Of a stretch of 64,000 bases of DNA, positions 34,316 through 45,919 are shown in pieces; position 1 is the first letter of the stretch; each line of letters begins with the position of its first letter. The stretch is from Liolophura sinensis (taxonomy: Eukaryota; Mollusca; Polyplacophora; Chitonida; Chitonidae): the NCBI RefSeq assembly GCF_032854445.1, contig NC_088306.1:934501-998500 (forward strand), written 5' to 3'. The position numbers were made by a program, and so were the translations under genes. The notes below the pieces were generated by a model. That model was not told the origin of the DNA. It saw only the letters and a list, made by a program, of their open reading frames with translations, and searched no databases.

Positions 34316-34977
34316 TTAGGGAGGGTTTACACCAGGCCATATACAAAGAGAATGTCTCTAATGGTATCATGGAAACTGTAAGTGTCTCCCAAAGAAGCCC
34401 CTGGGTGTGCGTCCTGGATCCTGGATCCTATCAGCAGCCAGCCGATAAAGGCAGTGAAGTATGGGAAGTAACTCAGATTTCTGCCTCGCCTCGTCTCAAT
34501 TACGGCTAGTTATTGACGACAATGCTTCGTGTTGTGCTCTCAGTGCTCTGTAATTCCAACGCTTGGCTCTTCAGTGACACACACACACACAGAGGCTGTA
34601 CATGCAATGTCAGGAAACCAGCTCTACATCAAAAGACATTTACAGTGCATCAAGAGCCAAGCGTTAATAATTATCCTTACTCTTCCCATACCTTGGTTGT
34701 TTCAATCATCACGCCAGAAATTAAACCCAATTTTTGTTATTTATTTCATCTATGTATTCTACATCATGCCAAAAAAAAAAAATGCAAGTTAAAGTATATG
34801 TACCTCTTCCTGATGTAATAAACCCATCTAGCCAATGTAGTGGGAGCTGTTCTAATCCACGGCACAATGCCAGTACTCTGTACAATACAATGTCCATTAA
34901 AGTTCGAGAGAGTTACCTCCCATGGATTGATTCCACAAATGTGACATCCTAGTATAAAAGACCATGTAATATTATGA
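34316..34977. other. single-copy DNA with a CA microsatellite
   Basis: ACACACACACACACA lies near 34577. The overlapping plus frames over 34195-34952 cover the retroelement tail and this flank and show no domain. Confidence 0.55.
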
Positions 34978-35116
34978 CTTGGAGCCACTTTCACAAAACT
35001 TGGTAAGTCACATTTCTCGAAAATTCTTTCACATAAAACGTTTAGGTTATAGTGCCATAAGGCAATGTCATTCACGAGAAAAGTCATGAAAAATTGCTTT
35101 ACAAAGTCGTGGGAAA
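34978..35116. mobile_element. possible relic related to the 20804 foldback MITE
   Basis: Begins GAGCCACTTTCACAAAACTT, resembling the left end GGGGCCACTTTCACAAAGC at 20809. Ends near 35110 with TTTACAAAGTCGTGGGAAAG and GGTCCTGGCTC, a weak inverse match. The interior does not match. Tentative. Confidence 0.35.
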
Positions 35117-35264
35117 GAGGGTCCTGGCTCGAAGTACATACTGTTAACTGTAAGATCTTAGCGTCAAGTCAGAGATTTATACACCTCGTTAGGCATGAAG
35201 GGATGCTCCCTTAATTTGATATGTCAATATAATCATTAGACCCACTTCCAAAACAACCTAGCTT
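35117..35264. other. short unique DNA
   Basis: Nothing seen. Confidence 0.6.
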
Positions 35265-35375
35265 TCCCCTGGGCGCTGCCCAGTTTCCCCCCACCATAAT
35301 GCTGACTGCCGCTGTATAAGTGAAATATTCTTCAGTACGGCGTAAAACACCAATCAAATAAATAAATAAATAACT
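35265..35375 (+). mobile_element. SINE family B, 3' part with tail
   Basis: The only plus-strand copy: CCACCATAATGCTGACTGCC, GTATAAGTGAAATATTCTTC, AGTACGGCGTAAAACACCAA and then TCAAATAAATAAATAAATAA. The 5' (tRNA-like) half is missing. This copy shows the tail most clearly. Confidence 0.85.
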
Positions 35376-36107
35376 AAATGAAAACAACCTAATAAACCAA
35401 TTTCCAAAAGATTATGTTAGAAATATGTGATTAGTAAAGAAAAGCCAATAAGGTGATCAGTTTTCAATGACTCAGGGAAGACAGTTGATATTCAGTCCTG
35501 GGATGATCATTACATTCTCACATTACTTCTCATGCTCTGAAACAATGTGACAGGACAAAACTCACACCCATCTCCCGTTGGCCTTCAGCAGCAAATTTCA
35601 ACAGCCACATGAATTCTCTCCCAGGCTTTCCACACAAGAATGAATACAAGGAGTGTGAAGGATTCATGACAAGGATTGGATAAGTAAAAATAAACAATGG
35701 TTATTCATTCTCCAGGATCATAAAATGTTTCTACTAATGCAGACACTGCTAGCTGATACACGAATTATAATGAATAACTGCATGAATGATTTTGGCAGTA
35801 TTGCAGATCATGTTGTGGTGATGAAATCTAAATGAGAAACGGGCACAGGGCTGCAATAGGATGTAAATGGGTATTAAATGTGTGGGTCCCACATGAAAGT
35901 TGTTTCCTGCACACATAAACATGACTACCCTATGTGGGAAAATTAATTCTTGAGTAATATGTGAATCAAAAATAAGACAAAACTATTTAAGACGAGAGGC
36001 TGATATCTCTATAATTTATCCTTCCACCTCTCTAAACTACACATGTAACTATGACATGTCACACAATTTGACTTTTGGACACATTTGTGACAAAACAAAC
36101 ATCAGTA
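35376..36107. other. single-copy DNA, no gene seen
   Basis: Nothing repetitive or coding noted. Confidence 0.6.
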
Positions 36108-36335
36108 TGTTTATTTATTTATTTGATCGGTGTTTTATGCAGTACTCAAGAATAGTTCCCTTATATGACTACAGCCAGCTTTATGGTGGGAGGAAACCAG
36201 GTAGAACCTGGGGATAAACCAACGACCATCCACAGGTGGCTGGCAGACCTTCTCATGTACGGCCAAAGAGGAAGCCAGCATGAGCTAGACATGGACTCAC
36301 AGCGACCACATTGGTGAGAGGCGTGCCAACCCCCC
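36108..36335 (-). mobile_element. SINE family B, longest copy
   Basis: In plus-strand order: TTTATTTATTTGATCGGTGT, TTTATGCAGTACTCAAGAAT, AGCTTTATGGTGGGAGGAAA, CGACCATCCACAGGTGGCTG, AGAGGAAGCCAGCATGAGCT, then GGACTCACAGCGACC near the head. The last block, read on the minus strand (GGTCGCTGTGAGTCC), is in the place where a tRNA-like B box would lie. The minus frame over 36161-36400 is inside the SINE and is not a gene. Confidence 0.85.
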
Positions 36336-36600
36336 ATTTGTGACAAAACAACATAAGTATAAAAAAGGTTCCCACCATGGCAGAGGAAGGTTCCCACCAT
36401 GACAGAAGATGGCTTTCAAGGGCGTATTATTTCATGTTTTCAGCACTTTCGAACTATTCAGTTTGAGTTGACGAACACTTTTTTCAAGGGCTTTCAAGGT
36501 GTTGAAAACCTTTTAACAAAATTCAAGAACATATACATACACATTTAAGAAACAGTGGGGAGCCCTGTGTAAACGTGCCAGGGGTTAGATACTCAGTGCT
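36336..36600. other. single-copy DNA with a short duplication
   Basis: AAGGTTCCCACCATGGCAGA and AAGGTTCCCACCATGACAGA occur back to back near 36365-36405. Confidence 0.7.
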
Positions 36601-36900
36601 TGTTTTTTAATATCGTACTTAACAATTTTTCAGTCATATGACAATGAAGGACGGATTTCCACCGCTCTGTTATCTAATGCTGCTTCACTGAGACGCCTTA
36701 ACGAAAGCAAGTAAGCTGCCTTGCCCGAGCCGACACAGGTCAACCAGTTGTAGCACTTTCCCCTTCATGCTGAACGCCAAGCGAGGAAGTTACAACTTCC
36801 TCTTTTAAAGTCTTAGGTGTGACTCTACCCAGGACTGACCCTGGATCTATCGCTCCCGAAGCGGAGGCTCCACCACCTGTTCTATCGGGGCAGGTACCTG
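36601..36900 (-). mobile_element. SINE family A, near full length
   Basis: On the minus strand it reads from a tRNA-like head (GATAGAACAGGTGGTGGAGC, CTTCGGGAGCGATAGATCC) through GAGTCACACCTAAGACTTTA, GGAAGTTGTAACTTCCTCGC, TCAGCATGAAGGGG, CTGGTTGACC, AAGGCGTCTCAGTGAAGCAG and ATATGACTGAAAAATTGTTA to the tail. This is block-for-block the same as 47054-47420, with some deletions. No clear target-site duplication, so it is an older copy. The plus frame at 36819-37055 lies partly in it and is not a gene. Confidence 0.88.
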
Positions 36901-37572
36901 TCTTTGTGATATGTTCTTCAGAAGAGCTCGTAAAATCAAACGATCACATATCATACCTACACGCTAATATCAAATTAAGTACTGCGTTTCAGCATAGAAA
37001 AAATCATCAAAATGCCACCTTTTTAGAAGTATCAACTGAAATGAAGTGTCTATAAATTTTGAGGCTTCAATTAGCATATTTGCACTAAATAATACTCTTC
37101 AACAAAACAAACAAATAAGACACTCTACAAGAACTGCTGAGCCCAACACTGAGTGTTTATATGTCTTATGTTGAATGCCCATCATAAACCTATATCCACC
37201 ATACAGCACAGTCCCGGAATTCTCCCCTCATCACCATTATCACTACCTCCTGCCAAGGGCTGGGTTATCAGTTTTCCCATGCGGGGGGTCTGTTTAGAAA
37301 TTCCCCCCAATCTCCATAACCCCAGAGGTGTAGCAGATAACCAACTACTTCTTGGTAAAACTCGTGCACAGATCGCATGTACTGGGCCAATAATGACAGC
37401 GCGAACCTCACAATATGAGACAGGCCTATGTTACCTGAGGTGAGTTCCAGGAATCCCAATGTAAACAATAATGCACACGTCTGGCAGCTGCAGACTGCAC
37501 TCAGTCACACAAGTCTGGCATCGGCAGACTGCACCAACTCACCTGATTATTGCGCATTACTTGTCTTAAGAT
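36901..37572. other. single-copy DNA, no gene seen
   Basis: Contains a short duplicated phrase (GTCTGGCAGCTGCAGACTGC and GTCTGGCATCGGCAGACTGC) near 37480-37530. The frames here are unsupported. Confidence 0.55.
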
Positions 37573-38974
37573 GAAGCCTTCAACCTTCCACACATCTACC
37601 TTATAATTCACTCAGCTAGTCTCGATCATGGCTCAGTTAATTTCCCCAGCCACTGGCCGATCATCAACCTTCCACACATCTACCTTAAAATTCACTCAGC
37701 TACAGAGTCTCGATCATGACAGTTACTTTCCCCAGCCAAGGGCTGATCATCAACCTTCCACACATCTACCTTAAAATTCACTCAGCTACAGAGTCTCGAT
37801 CATGACTCTTGATTTCCCCAGCCAGTGGCTGATCATCAACCTTGCACACACCTACCTTATAATTCACTCAGCTACAGAGTCTCAATCATGACTCAGTTAC
37901 TTTCCCAAGCCAATGGCTGCTGATCATCAACCTTCCACACATCTACCTTATAATTCACTCAGCTATAGAGTCTCGATCATGACTCAGTTACTTTCCCCAG
38001 CCAGTGGCTGATCATCAACCTTCCACACATCTACCTTATAATTCACTCAGCTACAGAGTCTCTATCATGACTCAGTTACTTTCCCCAGCCAAGGGCCGAT
38101 CATCAACCTTCCACACATCTACCTTATAATTCACTCAGCTACAGAGTCTCGATCCTGGCTCAGTTACTTTCCCCAGCCACTGGCCGATCATCAACCTTCC
38201 ACACATCTACCTTATAATCCACTCAGCTATAGAGTCTCGATCATGACTCAGTTACTTTCCCCAGCCAAGGGCCGATCATCAACCTTCCACACATCTACCT
38301 TATAATTCACTCAGCTATAGAGTCTCGATCATGACTCAGTTACTTTCCCCAGCCAAGGGCTGATCATCAACCTTCCACACATCTACCTTAAAATTCACTC
38401 AGCTACAGAGTCTCGATCATGACTCTTGATTTCCCCAGCCAGTGGCTGATCATCAACCTTGCACACACCTACCTTATAATTCACTCAGCTACAGAGTCTC
38501 TATCATGACTCAGTTACTTTCCCCAGCCAAGGGCCGATCATCAACCTTCCACACATCTACCTTATAATTCACTCAGCTATAGAGTCTCGATCATGACTCA
38601 GTTACTTTCCCCAGTCATGGGCTGATCATCAACCTTCCACACATCTACCTTATAATTCACTCAGCTATAGAGTCTCGATCATGACTCAGTTACTTTCCCC
38701 AGCCAGTGGCTGATCATCAACCTTCCACACATCTACCTTATAATTCACTCAGCTATAGAGTCTCTATCATGACTCAGTTACTTTCCCCAGCCAAGGGCCG
38801 ATCATGAACCTTCCACACATCTACCTTATAATTCACTCAGCTACAGAGTCTCTATCATGACTCAGTTACTTTCCCCAGCCAAGGGCCGATCATCAACCTT
38901 CCACACATCTACCTTATAATTCACTCAGCTACAGAGTCTCGATCATGACTCAGTTACTTTCCCCAGCCAAGGGC
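37573..38974. repeat. 88-bp minisatellite, about 16 copies
   Basis: The unit runs CTCAGCTACAGAGTCTCGAT, CATGACTCAGTTACTTTCCC, CAGCCAAGGGCTGATCATCA, ACCTTCCACACATCTACCTT, ATAATTCA (88 bp). The first few copies are the most diverged. About 11 copies contain TGACTCA, the AP-1/bZIP core. A longer palindrome-like segment TGATCA sits in most copies. No ORF. Confidence 0.96.
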
Positions 38975-39807
38975 TATATACATTGCAATAGTAAAATATA
39001 ACAAAACTATAGATGCAAGCAGAGAGTCTATAAAACACTAGGCCTCCTTCTTCTGCAAAGTATATATAAAGCACTTTACAACGTCTATCACAAACAGTTT
39101 TTTTTTTTCAAATTGTGTCCACAATAGTGGTCACACAGCCAGAAGGAGAAGTTCACATCAAGATTAAAATAGAAATATTTCTGTACTATCTGAACTGGAG
39201 GACCCAGTGCATAAAGTGCTCACTACACACATGTAAATTGTTCCTTTCTTTACCAAATCCAAAAACTCTACCAAATCATTAAATGGAACAACACATTCAA
39301 TGACTCACCCAAAACTTTCTTATCTATATCTCTGAGCAACAAATTCAATTATCCAATATAAGCTGTCTGCAAACATTTAAACATTATAAACAAATTAGCT
39401 GATCACAGTCAAAACACGTCCTCGTCAATCATCTAATGAGAGTGTTCATTGGACAGCGCTTGGAAAAGAACACGCAGAATCTATGCTTGGAGCCAATTCA
39501 TGGTGGTCGCTGTGTAGACTGTGCGGTTATCACAAGTGCGTCTCTGGTACACCCACCAAACATTAACATCAAAGACCGAGTTCAATAACAAGGGCAGATA
39601 ACTCAATCAGTGTGGCTAAAAGAATTTCAAGCACGGCCTTCCGGAGAACATGTATATATATCCAAGATCCTGGGTGAAAGTCCAAAAAATGTTTAATGTT
39701 TACTAAATGGGATCCTTGGGAGTTCACAAACCAGGAGGTGCGGCAGATACTTTACTCAGAAATTAACTGTGTAAAATTACACATTGTGAAAACTGTCACA
39801 CGGAGAC
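38975..39807. other. single-copy DNA, no gene seen
   Basis: A T-run near 39100; nothing else. Confidence 0.6.
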
Positions 39808-40598
39808 GACCACTTAAATTCATTATCATCTCTCATACTCTATCCATCTACACAGAGATGACCACTCAAATTCATTATTATCTCTCATCCTCTATTCATG
39901 TACACAGAGATGACCACACAAATCCTCTATTCATCTACACAGAGATGACCACACAAATCCTCTATCCATCTACATAGAGATGACCACTCAAATTCATTAT
40001 CATCTCTCATCCTCTATTCATGTACACAGAGATGACCACACAAATCCTCTATTCATCTACAGAGATGACCACACAAATTCATTATTATCTCTCATCCTCT
40101 ATTCATCTACACAGAGATGACCACTCAAATCCTCTATTCATCTACACAGAGATGACCACTCAAATTCATTATTATCTCTCATCCTCTATTCATCTACACA
40201 GAGATGACCACTCAAATCCTCTATTCATCTACACAGAGATGACCACTCAAATTCATTATTATCTCTCATCCTCTATTCATCAGCACAGAGATGACCACTC
40301 AAATCCTCTATTCATCTACACAGAGATGACCACTCAAATTCATTATTATCTCTCATCCTCTATTCATCAGCACAGAGATGACCACTCAAAACCTCCATTC
40401 ATCTACACAGAGATGACCACTCAAATTCATTATTATCTCTCATCCTCTATTCATCTGCACAGAGATGACCACTCAAAACCTCTATTCATCTACACAGAGA
40501 TGACCACTCAAATTCATTATTATCTCTCATCCTCTATTCATCAGCACAGAGATGACCACTCAAATTCATTATCATCTCTCATTCTCTCTCTATCCATC
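39808..40598. repeat. compound 35/52-bp minisatellite (87-bp dimer)
   Basis: Two related units alternate: CCTCTATTCATCTACACAGA plus GATGACCACTCAAAT (35 bp), and the same preceded by TCATTATTATCTCTCAT (52 bp). Together they make an 87-bp period, exactly 29 codons, which keeps a 209-codon plus frame open (40020-40649). That frame is an array artefact. The left edge is degenerate. Confidence 0.94.
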
Positions 40599-40726
40599 TA
40601 CACACAGAGAGAAACAACTTTCTCTTTTAAGGTTTTAGGTGTGACCTGACCCAGGATTGATCCTGGATCTACCGCCCTTGAAGCAGGCGTGCCACCAACT
40701 GAGCCATAAGGGCCTGTAGAGAACTT
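40599..40726 (-). mobile_element. SINE family A, head fragment abutting the array
   Basis: On the minus strand it begins GGCTCAGTTGGTGGCACGCC, where the A box TGGCTCAGTTGG fits the Pol III consensus. It continues CTTCAAGGGCGGTAGATCCA and GGATCAATCCTGGGTC (B-box region), then CACACCTAAAACCTTAAAAG and AAAGTTG. There it stops at the array. The body and tail found in the other two copies are missing, so the array replaces or interrupts the rest of the element. Confidence 0.85.
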
Positions 40727-41387
40727 TTGTGTAGCTCGCCCTTGAGTTCCCCATTAGTACATCAGAAATGTGCTCCACCAAATTAAAATCTGTTCTCCTA
40801 GCAGATCCAACATCTGACATCTTCCACAGCCCAGATACATGGAAGCTATATGTCATTCAAATTTTCCAATTCAAGTAAAATTCTGTGGATTCAAAGTCAA
40901 ATTTTTAATTCCAAAATATGCAGTGCAGTCTTTTCTTACTACCAGAATTTTACCCTCACGGATCACATTCATTTCTGTGAGCTTGTCAGAATTATCTCAT
41001 AAAGAAACAACCATACCATTTGTTGTTGCAGAATTTTCAGGGAGCTACTTATCTGTTTGCCTTTAGTACATATCTACATTCACATGCTTACCAGGAAGTA
41101 CACACATATCACTTTGCCTTCTCAAAGTCTGACTTATCTGGCAAACAAATTAACTGAAGGTAACTATAGTAATTGCTTCTGCTCTTGTTTTCATGCTCTG
41201 AAAGATGCCCCTAACACAAGCCGACTGCCCCCAAACAAATAAACATGCCTGTTTTCAACATCAAGTCTATTTGGAGTAGACTTCTGTTCAAAGGAAAGTT
41301 TATTTAGGGCAATAAATAACTTCCACAAACCAGCTTCATGAGTTGGGAGTACTGAAACAGAGACACAAACCATGTTGGCTGTTACAA
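40727..41387. other. single-copy DNA, no gene seen
   Basis: Nothing supported. Confidence 0.6.
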
Positions 41388-41540
41388 TTACTGTATAATT
41401 CTTCAACTTTTTCGCATGTTTGCAAGGTGTTTATTTAAGCACATTCTGAAGGCATTTTTTGTGTAGACTGGAAAAAATTATACTTTTTGTGGACCCCTGA
41501 AAATGGCCAATCCAACAAGTGTAGTTTTGCCTTCAGAGCA
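41388..41540 (+). mobile_element. dispersed repeat family D, copy 3
   Basis: TACTGTATAATTCTTCAACT, TTTTCGCATGTTTGCAAGGT, GTTTATTTAAGCACATTCTG, AAAATTATACTTTTTGTGGA, CCCTGAAAATGGCCAATCCA and GTGTAGTTTTGCCTTC match copy 2 at 31807 in order. Confidence 0.75.
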
Positions 41541-41767
41541 TCGCTAGGAATAGATCTGTATTGTACTGCATACTTATGCACAAACGCATGCGGTCGTTTC
41601 ACCGGCAAGATGTTTGAGAGTTATGTTAGGTTTAACTATGAAAGGAGAGAAAAAATTCTGTCATATTTTAGATTTCTGAATATAACAGCCTTCTATTTTA
41701 TGCATATTTTTCCGTCATTGTTAAAAAATATCACTGACGAACATACTGGGAGCCCGGGACCAACTTA
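41541..41767. other. short unique DNA
   Basis: Part of a plus-strand frame (41487-41768) that starts in the family D element; not supported as a gene. Confidence 0.5.
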
Positions 41768-42366
41768 GTGCCCCCACTTCGGGCTCTTCTCCACTGGACC
41801 ACCTTAGTGCACGCACTTCAGCTTCTTCTCTACTGCCCCCACTTCACTGCCCCCACTTCAGGTTCTTCTCCACAGGACCACCTTAGTGCCCCCACTTCAG
41901 GGTCCTCCCCAGTGCCCCCACTTCAGGTTCTTCTCCACAGGACCACCTTAGTGCCCCCACTTCAGGGTCCTCCCCAGTGCCCCCACTTCAGGTTCTTCTC
42001 CACAGGACCACCTTAGTGCCCCCACTTCAGGGTCCTCCCCAGTGCCCCCACTTCAGGTTCTTCTCCACAGGACCACCTTAGTGCCCCCACTTCAGGGTCC
42101 TCCCCAGTGCCCCCACTTCAGGTTCTTCTCCACTGGACCACCTTAGTGCCCCCACTTCAGGGTCCTCCCCCACTGCCCCCACTTCAGGTTCTTCTCCACA
42201 GGACCACCTTAGTGCCCCCACTTCAGGTCCTCCCCCACTGCCCCCACTTCAGGTTCTTCTCCACAGGACCACCTTAGTGCCCCCACTTCAGGTCCTTCCC
42301 CACTGCCCCCACTTCAGGTTCTTCTCCACTGGACCACCTTAGTGCCCCCACTTCAGGGTCTTCCCC
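41768..42366. repeat. 65-bp minisatellite, about 9 copies, C/T-rich plus strand
   Basis: The unit is TTCTTCTCCACAGGACCACC, TTAGTGCCCCCACTTCAGGG, TCCTCCCCAGTGCCCCCACT, TCAGG. It contains two diverged halves sharing TGCCCCCACTTCAGG. The minus strand carries runs of four and five G several times per unit. The plus frame at 41768-42016 is an array artefact. Confidence 0.95.
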
Positions 42367-42418
42367 GTGACAAAGTCATTTTGACAGCTACTATCGATGA
42401 CATTACCACAGCAGGCTA

Positions 42419-43124
42419 CAGTCAAACCTGTACTTATGGGCACCTGTATTTAGCGTATTGCTGTTTCTAAGCGACCACTCTCTCCAGCGACCAATCGATT
42501 TTTGACCTGTTTTGAGCTGGCACCTGTACAACATGGCCAGCGGTCACTATATTTCATAACAAAAGTCCAATACCGTGAATGCCATTGCTAGGTCCTCCAG
42601 TCTCACACAGACAAAAATTTGAGACTCTTTCCACTGATTCTGTTTTGTACATGTCTACATGTCATAACTGTCATTTAACTTCATTTCAGTCATATGAATA
42701 TATGTTTGATATACACGAATGTGCTTTACTTTTTCATAACTATGCCGGTTTAAGTACTTACGTGTACATGTAGGTTAAGTACTTACGTGTACATGTAGGT
42801 TAAGTACTTACGTGTACATGTAGGTTAAGTACTTACGTGTACATGCAGGTTAAGTACTTACATGTACATGTAGCATACTGTAAACGTTTGTCTTTTTGCA
42901 ACTTATTCCAAATGCAGTCATCTGTTTTTGTTATCATTGTTATATTACAAACTGTATGAACATCAGTTCTTTATAAGTCTGAAATAAATAAATACAGTGT
43001 ATTTGAAACTCCATTTAGTTGTGTGGTGAACTGGTCTTTAACTCAACCTGCTCTCTGTGGCCACCTGTTTGATGTGGCCACTTTTTTGTTTCCTTTTACT
43101 GGCCACATAAGACAGGTTTGACCG
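42419..43124. mobile_element. 706-bp non-autonomous DNA transposon, pogo/Tigger-like ends, TA target site
   Basis: The left end CAGTCAAACCTGTACTTATG is inverted at the right end, whose reverse complement is CGGTCAAACCTGTCTTATGT. TA flanks both sides (42417-42418 and 43125-43126), as in the Tc1/mariner superfamily. Subterminal repeats such as GGCACCTGT, GCGACCA and GTGGCCAC fit related pogo/Tigger-like ends. There is no transposase frame, and the interior carries a 25-bp minisatellite. The superfamily is inferred from ends and TA site. Family-level placement would need a library comparison. Confidence 0.75.
42750..42873. repeat. 25-bp tandem repeat, 5 copies, inside the DNA transposon
   Basis: TTAAGTACTTACGTGTACAT plus GTAGG repeated; the last copy is one base short of full. 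The unit holds two palindromes (AAGTACTT and TACATGTA-like). Confidence 0.95.
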
Positions 43125-43126
43125 TA

Positions 43127-44534
43127 CTTAATTTCCACTTTGTTAGAGCTTTTGGAAAACTATAGTTTAAAGCCATTTTTATGCCCAAAGATACTATGTA
43201 TTAAGTAATAAAAGCCCAGCCTTTTATGTATCCTGTAATACCAGTCAGGATCTAACACTGAACTACTGTGACTCGAGTCCAGACTAAAGTTTACACCGGG
43301 CTCATTATACCGACAATACAGTTTTGAACAATTGGAGCCATACTTTTACAATACACATGGTTCTGTTTTACAAGGGGTCAAAATTCATGGCAAATGTCTT
43401 TTGATGAAAAGGACCAAAGTCTTTTGAGATTTACTGGCTCTCCTAGATATCATAGTGATATTTACACTAAAGAACTTACCGTCAATCTGTTACAGAATTT
43501 TGTTTAACCTACATATTAAAACTGCTTTAGAAGGTAAGTATAAATTAGAGCCGCTTTCTATACTTATATTGGCCACTAAAAGAACACAAAACGAAATCAG
43601 TTCTGGTCCAATATAAAAATATGAATAAATGAACATCCATATGGAGGGCACATTTTACGGATGGGAGTACAAAATACCACAAATATGAGTAACTATCCAA
43701 AATAGAAACAAAAGTATCGATCTTTTTTTAGTTTTTAGGGTTAAACGTACACCACTAGGACCAATATTCAGTGGTTGGAAACAATCAATGGTGTCATGAC
43801 ATTCATTCCCTTTCAAGATTTTGACGTTTCATTGGATCTGCTTTTTTTTATATCTTAGAAACAAACAGAGCTGAGGCAGGATCTATAACAAAAAAAATCT
43901 GCATCCCAGAAGCCAGTCAGTAACCCATGAGTGGCAGAATTACCAGAGATAGAATTTTAACACGGTGAGCTAATATTCCAGTCGACTCAGGCCGCACAAG
44001 ACGTTTTGACCAAAGCAGCGTGTCTACACACATCCCCAACAGATATAAGCAGACAGACAGCGTGTTACACATGTCCTAGTGGTAAGCTGGTGGTAAATGA
44101 ACAGCATGGAACCAGTAAACGTTTAGCCTTGATACAGGCTAGTCACAGTATACCTTTTGACCAAAGCAGTATGGCTATGTACATGCCCAGCCGATGAAAG
44201 CCAGTGGAAAGCCTGTTATACGTGATCTAGTGGCAAGATACAAGTAGACTGTAGTGGTAAAACCACCATATGCTATCAGTAAGCTTTTTATCTTGAATCC
44301 TGATTTAATCAGTCTTAATGTTATGGCATGTACAATCAATCAGCTTGGTTTCCTCCAACGTCACTTGATCAAGAAAACACACTTAACCAATCATAAACAG
44401 GACTTAATTCCGCAACTGTGTAAATCAGATGTCCATCACATTGGATACAGATGTGTACAGATGTTTCCTGCACATTGAAAAGAATGCACATTGATGTATC
44501 AAAAATCTGTGATGGTAACAGGCCATTTTTGAAA
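43127..44534. other. single-copy DNA, no gene seen
   Basis: Near 44005-44230 a phrase with GACCAAAGCAG.. and GCC..AGTGG recurs loosely (about 44010 and 44160). Nothing else. Confidence 0.5.
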
Positions 44535-45347
44535 ACTTTTACACATACATTATTGCATGAACTTTTACCCGCACATTATTGCGTGAACTTTTACACATAC
44601 ATTATTACGTGAACTTTTACCCACACATTATTGCGTGAACTTTTACCCACACATTATTGCGTGAACTTTTACCCACACATTATTGTGTGAACTTTTTACA
44701 CACACATTATTGTGTGAACTTTTACACATACATCATTGCGTGAGCTTTTACCCACACATTATTGCGTGAACTTTTACCCACACATTATTGCGTGAACTTT
44801 TACACATACATCATTGCGTTAACTTTTACCCACACATTATTGTGTGAACCTTTACACACACATTATTGCGTGAACTTTTACACATACATTGTGTGAACTT
44901 TTACACACACATCATTGCGTGAACTTTTACCCACACATTATTGTGTGAACTTTTACACACACATTATTGCATGAACTTTTACACATACATTATTGGGTGA
45001 ACTTTTACACATACATTATTGGGTGAACTTTTACACATACATTATTGTGTGAACTTTTACACATACATTATTGTGTGAACTTTTACCCACACATCATTGT
45101 GTGAACTTTTACACACATATTATTGCGTGAACTTTTACACATACATTATTGCGTGAACTTTTACCCACACATTACTGTGTGAACTTTTACCCACACATCA
45201 TTGTGTGAACTTTTACCCACACATCATTGTGTGAACTTTTACCCACACATCATTGTGTGAACTTTTACACACACGCTATTGCCTGAACTTTTACCCACAC
45301 ATTATTGTGTGAACTTTTACACACACATTATTGCGTGAACTTCAACT
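44535..45347. repeat. 26-bp minisatellite, about 31 copies
   Basis: Units are ACTTTTACCCACACATTATT plus GCGTGA, with CCC/CAC, ACATTA/ACATCA/ATACATTA and GCGTG/GTGTG variants. Near 44880 one unit is shortened by a deletion. No long ORF. Confidence 0.96.
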
Positions 45348-45919
45348 TAAAAGTTGATGTCCTACATGTATGTTTCAGTTGGTAATTAAGAGAACAAAAA
45401 TAACATTCAGGAACATAACTTGAACTGCTTCCTAAGGAAAAAAAATGATCTTACACACCTGTACAAACTGAGCAATTTCTCAAACTTTCAGTCGTGCAAG
45501 ACTTTTCACCATCATCCCTGGGCTACAAGTATATAACTAGAATGATTAATCCATCATGAAAAGATCAGAAAAGTGACCCCTTACCTGTAAACCTGGTCCC
45601 ATACACCAAAGGAAAGTATAAAGCTGTTGATAAAGGGAATGAACTGCCGCATAATCATCCATCTTCACATGGACCTACTCCTGAGCTTCACATTTTAACT
45701 CTCCCTATCCATACCTCCGTACTGTCTAGACCAGCCAAGGCAAGACTGGCCAAAATGTTGACAGGACTCGAGCAAACACATGCGGTAATGTTTACGCCTG
45801 GCAACTGCACGCGTCTGCACGCGTATGCATACCGGAGAGTCAAGCCAGCTGGCAACAGAAAGTGCAACTGAACCCCTGCTGCACCATGTATATAAGTTAC
45901 CTCACACGACCTAAAAATC
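45348..45919. other. single-copy DNA, no gene supported
   Basis: The 135-codon minus frame 45688-46095 begins inside a family C element, so I do not call it. CG-containing ACGCGTCTGCACGCGTATGC lies near 45810 and a GTATATAAG TATA-like string near 45890. Confidence 0.5.

Noticed and set aside
40020-40649. 209-codon plus frame
   Set aside because: The 87-bp period (29 codons) of the array, ending in a SINE fragment.
44535-45347. CRISPR array
   Set aside because: Contiguous 26-bp tandem units without unique spacers, in eukaryotic DNA.
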